The notes: generated by a model from the letters alone, not told the origin. A DNA stretch of 37,376 nucleotides from Cupriavidus basilensis OR16 (GCF_000243095.1 NZ_AHJE01000121.1:1-37376); one strand, 5' to 3'. Counted from the first letter of the stretch, positions 1 to 8,681 are shown. Numbers and translations: made by a program.

Positions 1-39
1 TTTGTCACTTTTTAGCGATATCGTGCAATCCTGTACGCG

Positions 40-1248
40 TCATTTCAGCTCCCATCGGTGCGAAATTCGCGCCAGTCCAACTTCCTTGCCTGCATGTCTG
101 ACGGTGAAGGGGGCTACGCCCGCCCGGGTATCGTAGATCAGAGGGCTGCGATCATCCATGAGCGCCACCGTGAACGAATACTGTCCTGACAATAAGGGCA
201 GATCGTCGACGATGAAGCTTGCGCCATAGGAATTGCCACCGAGGGAATGGAAACCGGAGGTCATTCCATCCATCTTGGTGCTGACGCCAAAGCACCAGAC
301 CGCATCATTGCGCACGATAAGCACCCCCAGATGAACACCCTCATGCCAGGCTGCGTCAGTGAGTTCGGCAACGACCCGGAGTTCGAGCCAGCCTCCTGTC
401 TCTATAATTCCGTCCTTGATGGAGCCGTCCACCGAGACTTCCTGCAGGTAGTTGCCGGCAGCTTGCTTGCGCTGATTGGAAGATACGGCCTCGGTAGCCG
501 AAGGCGCAGAGGAGGCATCCATTGCACGCCCATAATCCCGGTAGGCTTTCAGGACGCTTTCGGTGTCCGCCAGCATCCTCGGTCGCCCTTCATGCATCCA
601 TAGCGTCCTTTCACATACTTCACCGACGGAAAACAAATCGTGCGAACAGAAAATCAGGGTGCAGCCTGCTTCCCGCAAGGCCATGATCTTGCGCATGCAT
701 TTGACGCGGAAATGCTGGTCGCCCACCGACAGATGCTCATCCACCACCAAAATGTCGGGGTCGATGGCGGTGGCAACCGAGAATCCCAGACGCAGGTACA
801 TGCCGGAAGAGTAGGTCCGCAGCGGCCGTTCGATGAAGTGGCCGAGTTCCGCGAATTCGACGATGCGCGGGAGGATATTGTCTGTCTCTGCCGGCGACAG
901 CCCCATGACGGCACAGCCGACCCGGATATTCTCCAGGCCGGAAAGATCGGGGTGAAATCCGGCACCAAGTTGAAGGATCGCGGCGACTCGGCCGAACCGT
1001 TCGACACTGCCGCTGCTGGGCGCAAGCGCTCCAGCAAGCAGCTTTAACAGGGTCGACTTGCCCGCCCCATTGTCGCCCACGATACCAATCGAACCGCCGG
1101 CGGCAATTTCGAAACTGACGTCCCGTACTGCCCAACTGGTTTCCGCGTAGGGTCGGCGCAAAAACAGTTCTTTCAGGCTGTCGATTGGAACTCGATAGCG
1201 CTTGTACGCTTTGCTCAGGGATTGGACGCGAACACTGACACTGAACAT
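40..1248 (-). CDS. wzt: ABC transporter ATP-binding protein of polysaccharide export, Wzt type with C-terminal glycan-recognition domain
   Basis: This is the ATPase that powers export of a lipid-linked O-antigen- or capsule-like glycan across the inner membrane with the adjacent Wzm permease. Visible motifs are Walker A GDNGAGKST (residues 58-66), the signature YSSGM (146-150), Walker B ILVVDE (166-171) and an H-loop His near 203. Residues from about 265 to 402 form a beta-rich extension typical of Wzt proteins that recognise a modified glycan terminus before export. The open frame extends upstream to 1326, but the ATG at 1246-1248 is preferred because it lies 2 nt after the permease stop and begins MFSVSVRVQSLSKAY, the usual ABC start. 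A methyltransferase in the same cluster fits terminal capping read by this domain (inference). Confidence 0.93.
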   Translation of the reverse strand: MFSVSVRVQSLSKAYKRYRVPIDSLKELFLRRPYAETSWAVRDVSFEIAAGGSIGIVGDNGAGKSTLLKLLAGALAPSSGSVERFGRVAAILQLGAGFHPDLSGLENIRVGCAVMGLSPAETDNILPRIVEFAELGHFIERPLRTYSSGMYLRLGFSVATAIDPDILVVDEHLSVGDQHFRVKCMRKIMALREAGCTLIFCSHDLFSVGEVCERTLWMHEGRPRMLADTESVLKAYRDYGRAMDASSAPSATEAVSSNQRKQAAGNYLQEVSVDGSIKDGIIETGGWLELRVVAELTDAAWHEGVHLGVLIVRNDAVWCFGVSTKMDGMTSGFHSLGGNSYGASFIVDDLPLLSGQYSFTVALMDDRSPLIYDTRAGVAPFTVRHAGKEVGLARISHRWELK

Positions 1249-1250
1249 GC

Positions 1251-2072
1251 TTAGAGAAAGTCCTTTGTACGCTCGATGGATTTTCTGAAAATCCAGGCAC
1301 CGAGGCCGGCTGACATAAACGCCCACATGGCAACGATCAATGGCAACATCGGCTCAACATGTCCATGCAAAACTATGCCACGGTACATCTCCACCAGATG
1401 GTGCAGCGGATTGATAGCTAACGTCCAGGCCAGGGCGTGGGGCATCGAGGCAGGGCTGTACACGATGGGGGTCAGGAATAGACAAGCCGTGGTCACAAAA
1501 CCAAGGACTTCAGCGACGTCGGAGACGAAAACGGAAAAAATGCTGAGCATCCACGCGAGTCCCAACGTGAACAGAATCCGAAGCAGAATGACTGCCGGCA
1601 AGGCGAGGATCAGCAATCCCACCTGCCTGCCATAGAGCGCAGCGGCCAAGGACAACAGGACCATCCCGACAATCTCGGCGACCGAAGCACTGAGCACTCT
1701 CGCTGCAGGCAGCACCCCCCCGGGAAACTGCTCTCGTTCGAGGAGCGAGCGATCCTCTCGCAACGCCCCGCAGGCGCGATGCAGTCCGTCCGCGAACGCC
1801 TGAAAAGGCAGCAAGCCCGCCAGCATGTTCAAGGCGTAATCCCATGCTTCGGCCTGGGTCTGTCCGGCACGCAGTATGAATCCGAATACCGTCAGATAGA
1901 TTCCCAACATTGCCAGCGGAAGCAGTACTGCCCATAACGAACCTAGCAGCGTGCGTGCGTAGCGCTTGCGGATTTCACGACGCGTCAGCGCAAGCAGCGT
2001 ATACCCATAGCGACGGATTTCGCTCGTCGCACGAAGGCGGGCGTCACGCGGGACAAGGATTCGAAGTTTCAT
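1251..2072 (-). CDS. wzm: ABC-2 type polysaccharide export permease, Wzm type
   Basis: This is the membrane subunit that forms the glycan export channel with the Wzt ATPase. The 273-residue protein has an N-terminal amphipathic basic segment (residues about 17-45, with RREIRKRYARTLLGSLW, characteristic of ABC-2 permeases) followed by about six hydrophobic segments. It ends in a short basic cytoplasmic tail. I chose the ATG at 2070-2072 over the in-frame ATG at 2087, because it overlaps the upstream glycosyltransferase stop as ATGA, implying translational coupling. The wzt start follows 2 nt after its stop. Length and topology are normal for the family. The exported polymer cannot be named from sequence. 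Confidence 0.92.
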   Translation of the reverse strand: MKLRILVPRDARLRATSEIRRYGYTLLALTRREIRKRYARTLLGSLWAVLLPLAMLGIYLTVFGFILRAGQTQAEAWDYALNMLAGLLPFQAFADGLHRACGALREDRSLLEREQFPGGVLPAARVLSASVAEIVGMVLLSLAAALYGRQVGLLILALPAVILLRILFTLGLAWMLSIFSVFVSDVAEVLGFVTTACLFLTPIVYSPASMPHALAWTLAINPLHHLVEMYRGIVLHGHVEPMLPLIVAMWAFMSAGLGAWIFRKSIERTKDFL

Positions 2073-3202
2073 GTGCGAGCCAGCCATTTTTCCGATTTGA
2101 CCAGATCGTTATATAAGCCGACATAGGATTCGACCATCTTGTCGCCCGTAAAAAATCGGCGATATCGTTCCTCTGCTCGCCGCCCCATTTCTGCCGCAAC
2201 ATTTGGATTATCCCAAAGATATTGCATTGCCTGGCGCAACGCAAAAGGGTTGCTCGGCGGCACCACAAGGCCCGTTTCCCCAGCGATATTGACAAAAGTA
2301 GTGCCGGTACCTATCTCGCTCGAGATCATGGGTTTACCGTACATGGCCCCCTCCAACAGAGAAACGCCAAATGCTTCCGAACGTAGGTGAGAGGGGAACA
2401 CCACTCCATAACATAAAGTGAGGAGAGCGACTTTATCTTCATTCTCAAGGTGGCCCAAAAAATATATATTGCGCGCACCAAGCGAACTCGCCTGATTTTT
2501 TAGCTCTCTTTCCACCGGCCCCGAACCAACAATCACAATCCTGAGGTCCAATCCCTTGGCGGCCTCAATGAGGATATGAAGTCCTTTGTAATAGCGCAGG
2601 ACGCCAACAAACAAGAAGAAATCTTCCCCGAATTTCTGCCGCCAGTATTCCTTTCTTTCCTCGCTGGATTCTGGATAAGTCTCCTTATCCAAACCGATTG
2701 GAATAACACTGACCTTGTCAGAATATTCTTTTAATACTCCGCTAGTGGCCAGATAATTCGGAGATGTGGCCACAATTCGATCCATACTCGAAAGAAAATT
2801 TCTTTTCAGCGGGCGATATATCTTAAGAAGATATTTTTGTCGAATTACATCCGAGTGATAAGTGACAATCGCAGGTTTTCGGACGCTTGTCGTCAGATGC
2901 ACCAAATCCATAAAAGGCCATGGAAAATGGTAATGAATGACGTCCGCTTTATCCGCCAACTTCCTGAAACTGGAAAATGCGGAAATCGAAAAGCCTGTCG
3001 AGGCGATCTGCGCAGTCAGCTTGGCCCGGTGTGCCAAATAGCCAGCCATTTCTATCATTTTCGGCTGCGGCTTTGAGGATAGCGACAGCACCTCCGCCTT
3101 CACGCCGAACTTACTGGAGCCTCTCGCAATCTGGTTGATCACCTGCTCGATGCCACCCATCGAGTCCGGAAAAAACGTCTTATAAAAATGAAGAATCCGC
3201 AT
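2069..3202 (-). CDS. Glycosyltransferase family 4, WbpZ-like (mannosyl/rhamnosyltransferase type)
   Basis: This is a GT-B retaining glycosyltransferase predicted to add a sugar to the growing lipid-linked glycan at the inner face of the cytoplasmic membrane. The N-terminal half carries the glycine turn SMGGIEQV (residues 14-21). The C-terminal half carries the nucleotide-sugar site, with R203/K206 in VLRYYKG and the E-x7-E pair E276/E284 in SEAFGVSLLEG. From memory of the families it strongly resembles WbpZ-type transferases of A-band (common) polysaccharide in Pseudomonas, clusters that also use Wzm/Wzt; this is family knowledge, not a search result. The gene is visibly AT-richer than the flanking housekeeping-like genes. 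It starts 6 nt after the upstream GT2 stop and overlaps wzm by 4 nt. The exact donor sugar is unknown. Confidence 0.9.
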   Translation of the reverse strand: MRILHFYKTFFPDSMGGIEQVINQIARGSSKFGVKAEVLSLSSKPQPKMIEMAGYLAHRAKLTAQIASTGFSISAFSSFRKLADKADVIHYHFPWPFMDLVHLTTSVRKPAIVTYHSDVIRQKYLLKIYRPLKRNFLSSMDRIVATSPNYLATSGVLKEYSDKVSVIPIGLDKETYPESSEERKEYWRQKFGEDFFLFVGVLRYYKGLHILIEAAKGLDLRIVIVGSGPVERELKNQASSLGARNIYFLGHLENEDKVALLTLCYGVVFPSHLRSEAFGVSLLEGAMYGKPMISSEIGTGTTFVNIAGETGLVVPPSNPFALRQAMQYLWDNPNVAAEMGRRAEERYRRFFTGDKMVESYVGLYNDLVKSEKWLART

Positions 3203-3208
3203 GGACGA

Positions 3209-3955
3209 TCAGCAATACAATATTGACTTAAACCAGACGGCATAGGGCTGGTATAACCACCATTTCAGCGGCACTCGCCCATAGTGTTGACGAACAGTGG
3301 CCATGGCTTCCCGATAGTGATCACGCCGCCGGCTCCTTGTTTTTGTATGCAGATGTTCGCGATTGACCGCGACATATTTATCGAACATCAACATCGGTCC
3401 AACCTGCTTGTAAAGCCGCCACCACAGGTCGTAATCCATGCACATCTGCAATCGTGGATCAGCGCCTTCAACCGCTTCCCAGGCACTTCGCCGAATGAGC
3501 GTTGCAGGCTGCGAAATGATACAACGCAAAGCGAGACGACGCTCCTCAAATGGCTCAGTCCAAACCGGGCGACGTCTTCCGGATTTTTCCTGAAAATTCC
3601 AGCTTCGACCATAAACCGCAGGCACGCCCGGGTGCTTTTCGAGTTCGTAAAGCATATTCGACAACCCATCAGGCAGATAAAAGTCATCGCTATTGAGCCA
3701 ACAGACGTAAGGCGCACGTCCATTGGCAATACCTTCGTTGATGGCGGCCGCCTGCCCTTCGTCAGGATGACTGCGCCATCCAGCCAAGCGATTCCCCCAC
3801 TTTTTGATGACTGCGAGTGAGTTGTCCGTCGATCCCGCATCCAGAACAAATACCTCGATGGGGATCTTCTGCGAAAAAATTGACGCGAGTGCCTGATCAA
3901 GAAACTGACCTTGATTGAAGGACGGAACGGCAACAGTTATCAATGGTGAGGTCAT
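3209..3955 (-). CDS. Glycosyltransferase family 2
   Basis: This is a GT-A fold inverting glycosyltransferase of 248 residues. It opens with the family 2 pattern ITVAVPSFNQGQFLDQAL, has VLDAGSTDNS for UDP/NDP binding, and has a DXD-like metal site in CWLNSDDFYLPDG. A C-terminal acceptor region contains MDYDLWWRLYKQVGP, the ED/D-x-D catalytic-base region. There are no membrane segments, so it probably works at the cytoplasmic membrane surface on a lipid-linked acceptor. Its ATG overlaps the stop of the preceding GT2 gene by 4 nt (ATGA). It is a paralogue of that gene's catalytic domain (both contain an NSDD motif and similar spacing), which suggests local duplication. Substrate is unknown. Confidence 0.9.
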   Translation of the reverse strand: MTSPLITVAVPSFNQGQFLDQALASIFSQKIPIEVFVLDAGSTDNSLAVIKKWGNRLAGWRSHPDEGQAAAINEGIANGRAPYVCWLNSDDFYLPDGLSNMLYELEKHPGVPAVYGRSWNFQEKSGRRRPVWTEPFEERRLALRCIISQPATLIRRSAWEAVEGADPRLQMCMDYDLWWRLYKQVGPMLMFDKYVAVNREHLHTKTRSRRRDHYREAMATVRQHYGRVPLKWWLYQPYAVWFKSILYC

Positions 3956-5094
3956 ACTCGATCGCTAGTTACCGGCGATCGGCGAAGAGGCGAGACTTCG
4001 AATTTTAATCCAGGCCTTTGAAAAAAGGCTCGAAACTGATAGAAATAATCAGCGCACAAATGCCTTATTAAAAAAGGGAGGGTGGCACTATTTATTTTTT
4101 TGTGACTCGGGACTTCCCCGAATATACGCGCTCGAATCATGCTCATTTCCCGGTAACCGATATCGGTGATGGCAGCGGACGTTTTCTGGCGCCCGTGAAT
4201 TCGGAAAGCGCCAAGAAATCGGGGTATATGCGCAAACTTCGCCCCCGCCTCTCGAAACCGTACGAGCAAGTCCCAATCCATGGCAAACCTGAAATCTTCA
4301 TCGACGCGGCCACCAATGCTGGCCCACGCCCGTCGGCGCCAGAACAGTGTTTCCTGGGGAATATAGTCAGCCCATGACAGAACCTTAGGATCATGACCCG
4401 GCAATATCCATCTGCCGATTTGAAGATCATTTTCATCGATCAACAAGCGATCACCATACACAACGTCAACGTCAGGGTGACGATTAAAGTAATTGACAAC
4501 CGTATGAATGGCTCCTGGCAGCAGCACATCATCGGAGTTTATCCATGCCATGATTTCGCCAGTGCAGCGGCCGAACCCCAGATTGATGGCGTTCGATTGA
4601 CCACTATCCGGTTTTGATTCCCATCCACTGAGCCTATCCTGACAGGAGCACAGAATGTCGACGGTTTCATCTTCAGACCCCCCATCCTGAACGAAATATT
4701 CGAGACTGGGATACTGCTGGCCAAGAACACTTTCGATGGTCCGGTGAATGTATTTCCCTTGCTCAAAAGAGGGCGTCACGATGGAGACTCGCGGCGTATG
4801 GTCCAGCGAAGAAAGCTCTTGATAATGCGCCGGGAGATAAATAGGGCGCGGCGGATGCTGATAAAGATTTCCAAGGCGTGGCCGTGCCCCACGGATCAAC
4901 GCACGGATCGCCCGCCCGATGATTCTCCTCACCCATGAGAATGCCCTTAAGGGATAGCGAAAAAAGGCGAACGCTGCCCGATAGGCCGAAACGGCCTCGG
5001 CAAGTTCCTGAATGATGGCTTCCTTTTCTTCCAGTTGCTTGACGACTGCGTCAAACTGGAGGCGCAACTGTTCGTAATCCTGGTCGTTATTCAT
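3952..5094 (-). CDS. Glycosyltransferase family 2 with N-terminal coiled coil
   Basis: This 380-residue protein has two parts. Residues 1-45 are a heptad-rich coiled coil (QLRLQFDAVVKQLEEKEAII), followed by a very basic segment (about 50-75, RRIIGRAIRALIRGARPR) that could bind membrane phospholipid. From about residue 100 a GT2 domain begins with RVSIVTPSFEQGKYI, VQDGGSEDETVD and the DXD-like AWINSDDVLLPGA. Function: transfer of a sugar during assembly of the exported glycan, perhaps held in a complex through the coiled coil (inference). A second coiled-coil ORF followed by a similar basic tail (positions 7024-7461) occurs upstream in the same cluster, so the two may pair. A 36-nt gap separates it from the methyltransferase gene. 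Confidence 0.88.
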   Translation of the reverse strand: MNNDQDYEQLRLQFDAVVKQLEEKEAIIQELAEAVSAYRAAFAFFRYPLRAFSWVRRIIGRAIRALIRGARPRLGNLYQHPPRPIYLPAHYQELSSLDHTPRVSIVTPSFEQGKYIHRTIESVLGQQYPSLEYFVQDGGSEDETVDILCSCQDRLSGWESKPDSGQSNAINLGFGRCTGEIMAWINSDDVLLPGAIHTVVNYFNRHPDVDVVYGDRLLIDENDLQIGRWILPGHDPKVLSWADYIPQETLFWRRRAWASIGGRVDEDFRFAMDWDLLVRFREAGAKFAHIPRFLGAFRIHGRQKTSAAITDIGYREMSMIRARIFGEVPSHKKINSATLPFLIRHLCADYFYQFRAFFQRPGLKFEVSPLRRSPVTSDRV

Positions 5095-5130
5095 CGTGCT
5101 GAGAAAATCGATACCCTTGTTCTCGACCGG

Positions 5131-5865
5131 TTATGCCGTGCCCGAAACGGCAGACGATCTTTTTCCCGAGGCGACCAAGGCGGGGTGCCCCACCCAACCA
5201 GGAACGACCGGTGGAAAGCGGATGATATCCACTTGGTTGAAGTATGTTTGGAAACGCTCCACCATGTACTCTAGATTCGGCGCGAGCATTTGCGAGTGAA
5301 CTTTGCGGCCATCTTCTTCAATGTAATTCCACATAATGCCTGTCACTTGCACACGCCCGCCCCATGACTCCCACGGCGTGGGCACGAAATATGGCAGGTT
5401 CACGCCGGCGATCAGCCTGGGATCGGCCAGCGGCACGAAACAGGTTCCCGAAGGACTCGTCCAGGACCACAGGTTGTGTATCACCTTTTGCAACTCATCC
5501 ATCGTGCCAACAAGCCCGTAGGCGTACCACATGCAGGTCACCAGATCCCAACGGCTCTCCCACGACAGCAAGGGTTCCCGAAAATCATGGAGAAGCAGCG
5601 GAACACCCTGATTTCCCTCGCGTGCCCGGCGGATCATCGCAGGCGAAATATCGATGCCGGCACGTTCGATGTGTGGGAAGTGACGCAGGAAATAGCCTGT
5701 ACCGCATGCCGCATCCAGCCAAGAGCCTCCATCGGCCAGGAACTGCTTGAGCAGCCCCAGTTGATACTCGGTGTCGGACCTGCACAACGGTGAATCAAGG
5801 AACTTCTCGTCATATGACGCGGCATACTCGTCGTCATAGAGCCGCGCTACGTAGTCACGATCCAT
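5131..5865 (-). CDS. Class I SAM-dependent methyltransferase
   Basis: This 244-residue protein has a Rossmann-type SAM site: motif I WLDAACGTGYFLRHF, the motif II acidic residue in AGIDISPAM, and post-motif WDLVTCMWYAYG. No membrane segments are seen. Its location in a Wzm/Wzt cluster suggests methylation of a sugar, either an internal residue or a non-reducing-end cap that stops chain growth and is recognised by the Wzt C-terminal domain; this is inference from ABC-dependent O-antigen systems. The start ATG (5863-5865) overlaps the ubiA-like gene by 11 nt and is preceded by GGGGAG about 6 nt upstream, so the two are co-translated. A small-molecule or lipid methyltransferase cannot be excluded. 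Confidence 0.85.
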   Translation of the reverse strand: MDRDYVARLYDDEYAASYDEKFLDSPLCRSDTEYQLGLLKQFLADGGSWLDAACGTGYFLRHFPHIERAGIDISPAMIRRAREGNQGVPLLLHDFREPLLSWESRWDLVTCMWYAYGLVGTMDELQKVIHNLWSWTSPSGTCFVPLADPRLIAGVNLPYFVPTPWESWGGRVQVTGIMWNYIEEDGRKVHSQMLAPNLEYMVERFQTYFNQVDIIRFPPVVPGWVGHPALVASGKRSSAVSGTA

Positions 5866-7027
5866 TCGGCTCCCCTGGGTGCATTTGGCGTTTGAGGCGG
5901 AACTGCGCGCACCGATGACCGATGTGGCTGCGCGACACCCTGGCTACTGCACTGAGGTCGCGAATTTGGAGTAAAGCGGTTCGACGGAACAAGGCAAGCA
6001 GCACAAGAGGCACCAATGCCCAGACCGGACCAGTTAAAGCCAATTGCAACGCTACGGACAGCGGAAGCCAGAGGTAGTAAAAGAAATCGTTCACGAACGG
6101 AAACGAGGCACGCGTATTGCGCGGATCGCTGTTCAGCGCGAATTGGAATCCCAATCGGTATTTCAACGCTTCAACGAGACAGTAGATCGACAGGCCAAGC
6201 ACGGCCAATGGACAAACGCGGGACACGATGAATACGAAGGCGGCATTGACCGGCAATTCCACGAACAGGTTATATCTGGGCAAGAACCGCTCGATCTGCC
6301 CAGGCGCAGCCCGGGTAGCTAGCGTCACCGTGCCCGATGCCCTGTCATTTTCCCGATCCGCGATTTGGTGATTGAGTATGCCTTTGATTCCCAACGTGCT
6401 CGACCAGATGAGCGCGGCTGCCGAAAAAACCATGAGATGGCCCGACATGGCGATCCGATGAGACAGTACCGCCAACACCAGCAACGTGGGCGTGAGGTGA
6501 GCGCCAGCCGCATCGCAGAGCACCCCCGCAAGTCCCCTTTCTTTCAGACGAATGCCGGGCACGGAATAGATCGTCGGCCACAGGTAATTCAGTGCGAGAA
6601 GTAAATAGCCCCATGGAGAATAACTCACCGCGAGCGCCGGTAAATAGCCAAGGCCTACGAGTGCCGCACAGATCAGGCCCCGCTGCCCCGGCCTCAGTCG
6701 TTCTATCGCATTCGGCTTTCCCGCTCGCCTGTCGGACTCAATGTCAAAAATGTCATTGATCACGTGACCATACGCCGCCACACAGGCAATGGAAAAGAAA
6801 AGGGACGGCAGTAAAACAGCGGACTGTCCGGGTCCCAATCCAAACTGAAGAATGCACAAATAGCCGACTGCGAGCAGCGGCGGCATCTTCGAATACCACC
6901 AATGATCGAACCGGATCAATTCCTTGATGGTCTGGATACCGCACAGGAGGGGCGAGACATGGCGAGTGCGTTTCGTCGAAGGCATTGCATCCGTACTCGA
7001 CCCGCGATCGTACAAGGGTTCCGTCAC
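5855..7027 (-). CDS. UbiA-family membrane prenyltransferase (decaprenyl-phosphate phosphoribosyltransferase-like)
   Basis: This is a polytopic membrane protein of 390 residues with about eight to nine hydrophobic helices and the two aspartate-rich UbiA motifs: NDIFDIESD at residues 91-99 and DRENDRA at 224-230. UbiA enzymes move a prenyl chain onto, or a sugar-phosphate onto, a membrane lipid using Mg2+. In polysaccharide clusters such proteins resemble decaprenyl-phosphate phosphoribosyltransferase, which makes a lipid-linked pentose donor. No partner epimerase or phosphatase is present here, so that role is inference. The ATG overlaps the stop of the coiled-coil ORF (ATGA). The first 35 residues are hydrophilic and longer than usual; a later start is possible but lacks support. 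Confidence 0.85.
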   Translation of the reverse strand: MTEPLYDRGSSTDAMPSTKRTRHVSPLLCGIQTIKELIRFDHWWYSKMPPLLAVGYLCILQFGLGPGQSAVLLPSLFFSIACVAAYGHVINDIFDIESDRRAGKPNAIERLRPGQRGLICAALVGLGYLPALAVSYSPWGYLLLALNYLWPTIYSVPGIRLKERGLAGVLCDAAGAHLTPTLLVLAVLSHRIAMSGHLMVFSAAALIWSSTLGIKGILNHQIADRENDRASGTVTLATRAAPGQIERFLPRYNLFVELPVNAAFVFIVSRVCPLAVLGLSIYCLVEALKYRLGFQFALNSDPRNTRASFPFVNDFFYYLWLPLSVALQLALTGPVWALVPLVLLALFRRTALLQIRDLSAVARVSRSHIGHRCAQFRLKRQMHPGEPNGS

Positions 7028-7461
7028 ATCCTACCTCGCAGAAAGCGTTTGACGCGGTAGACGTAGGATCTTGCTTCCAACTTTTCGATGATGCCGAGCC
7101 TGGCCGCACAGGAATCTTCCGCGCGCTGCCAGTGATCTTGCAACCTTTCTATCACTTCCGACCTGGCGTCGAGTTCTTTTTGCTGACGCTCAATGACGTC
7201 GAGCCTGGCCGCACAAGTCTCCTCCGCACGCAGCCAATGATCTTGCAAGCCGTTTATCACTTCCGACCTGGCGTCGATTTCCATCTGCTGACGCTCAATG
7301 ACGTCGAGCCTGGCTGCACAAGTCTCCTCCGCACGCAGCCAATGATCTTGCAAGCCGTTTATCACTTCCGACCTGGCGTCGAGGCGGCATAGGCTTCGCT
7401 CGCCAAAGCGCGGGCACGCCGTCCCATTTCCTCCCGCAATGAAGCATCGCCAACAAGGCAA
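7024..7461 (-). CDS. Coiled-coil repeat ORF, probable C-terminal part of the upstream glycosyltransferase
   Basis: The believable coding part runs from about 7385 down to 7024. It holds three tandem 35-residue units (DARSEVINGLQDHWLRAEE and onward); 35 residues is exactly five heptads, which predicts a continuous coiled coil. It ends in a basic tail, YRVKRFLRGRM. The ATG at 7459-7461 starts in DNA that encodes the end of the upstream glycosyltransferase in another frame, so its first 26 residues are probably artefactual. The stop overlaps the ubiA start as ATGA, showing that this frame is really translated. The likely history is a glycosyltransferase with a C-terminal coiled-coil extension, or a separate coiled-coil gene, joined by a frameshift or deletion near 7381. 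No enzymatic motif is present. Confidence 0.6.
   Translation of the reverse strand: MPCWRCFIAGGNGTACPRFGERSLCRLDARSEVINGLQDHWLRAEETCAARLDVIERQQMEIDARSEVINGLQDHWLRAEETCAARLDVIERQQKELDARSEVIERLQDHWQRAEDSCAARLGIIEKLEARSYVYRVKRFLRGRM
7081..7381. repeat. 105-bp in-frame tandem repeat
   Basis: Three direct repeats of 105 bp are visible. The unit beginning cttccgacctggcgtcga starts at 7155, 7260 and (partial) 7365. The units at 7155-7259 and 7260-7364 are nearly identical. An older, diverged copy covers about 7081-7154. Because 105 is divisible by 3, unit gain or loss keeps the coiled-coil frame and changes its length by five heptads. Confidence 0.92.
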
Positions 7462-8588
7462 AGGAGTGCCTGAACGAATTCCCGTTCGTCTGCGGCAGGA
7501 ATCAACCGGCCATTGACGCCGTCATGAAGGACTTCGGGAACGCCCCCCACCGAGTAAGCTATCGCTGGAATTCCGCAGCTCAGCGCCTCCAATAACATAT
7601 TCGGCAGATTATCTTCGAGCGATGGGAGAAGAAACAAATCGCTCGCCGCGTACGCCAATGCCATCTGCTCCTCTTGTGGAATTCGACCCAAAGGAATGAG
7701 AGGTATATCGCCGTAGGCTTGACCGGTGGGTGGATCTCCCACCCACAACATACGGGCACCGCTACTGACAAAACGTGGATCGTGAACAACCTCGCAGAGC
7801 ACCCGGGCAAGGGACTCGAAACCTTTGCGTTTTTCCTCGGTCTGATCCGCTCCGCAGAGTATGTAGATTCCATCACGCGCCAAACCCAATTCCTTGCGTG
7901 CTTCAGCCCGGGAACGGGGTGCAAAAACATCGACATCGATGCCATTGGGTATGTTCTCGATGCGCGCCTTGTCTCGTAACAGCGCACTCAATCGAGCCTG
8001 CTCCGCAATCCAGCGCGAGGGGGCAATGACTGTCAGGCTTGTCGCATCGATCAGAGCGATCTGGTCCCGCAAGGCTGCAGCCGGCAAGCCCAGCGGGTCA
8101 TGACGCAGCTGTGGGCAGCCAGCGCAGCTGTCCTGGAATCTTGAGCACCCTGCCGGAAAATGGCAGCCCCCCGTCAACGGCCTGAGATCGTGCAGCGTCC
8201 ACACCACCGGTTTGCCCAGCGCCATCAGCCGCCGTATATCGGCAGGCGTCTGCATAGATGCGACCCAATGCAGATGTATGACATCCGCGGCCTCGACCGC
8301 CGGATGGCGGCTGAGGTCCGATCCGGCAAGCGAGACAGAGAAATGTGTGTTGCTGATATCGGTGCGATTGTGAGCGGCGAAAACGCGCTGTACGAGCTCA
8401 ATATTCTGGAACAACCCCGTATCCGTGACCCACGACTCGATCAACTCGACAGTGGGATCGATGGAACGCTTGTGCTGGACAAGTAGGCGTGAATTCACTC
8501 CCTGCCGCAGGAGGAACTGATGCAACCGATAACAGGAACGCGCAGCACCGCCACTGACATCATTGGCATTGACATGGACGACATTCAT
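7362..8588 (-). CDS. Glycosyltransferase family 4, WcaC-like, with displaced C-terminus
   Basis: This is a GT-B glycosyltransferase, the first gene of the polysaccharide operon. It has the N-terminal glycine loop NANDVSGGAARSCYRLHQ (residues 7-24), the Cys-rich GGCHFPAGCSRFQDSCAGC segment typical of WcaC-like colanic acid transferases, and the C-terminal acidic-x7-E pair in LEDNLPNMLLEALSCG (D326/E334). The frame is open to 8618, but the ATG at 8586-8588 has a GGGAGG ribosome site about 8 nt upstream and gives the canonical start MNVVHVNANDVSGG. The protein ends after ALASEAYAASTPGRK, before the last helix (usually containing a LY motif) expected of GT4 enzymes. It runs into the coiled-coil repeats in the wrong frame, so the 3' end is probably damaged. 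Confidence 0.8.
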   Translation of the reverse strand: MNVVHVNANDVSGGAARSCYRLHQFLLRQGVNSRLLVQHKRSIDPTVELIESWVTDTGLFQNIELVQRVFAAHNRTDISNTHFSVSLAGSDLSRHPAVEAADVIHLHWVASMQTPADIRRLMALGKPVVWTLHDLRPLTGGCHFPAGCSRFQDSCAGCPQLRHDPLGLPAAALRDQIALIDATSLTVIAPSRWIAEQARLSALLRDKARIENIPNGIDVDVFAPRSRAEARKELGLARDGIYILCGADQTEEKRKGFESLARVLCEVVHDPRFVSSGARMLWVGDPPTGQAYGDIPLIPLGRIPQEEQMALAYAASDLFLLPSLEDNLPNMLLEALSCGIPAIAYSVGGVPEVLHDGVNGRLIPAADEREFVQALLCLVGDASLREEMGRRARALASEAYAASTPGRK

Positions 8589-8681
8589 TTGCCACGCCTC
8601 CCGCCAAGCCGAAAACATGCGCTGCCCGCCCCACTAGCCGTGACAAATCTCATGCACAGGGGACACATAATCTACGCGTTT

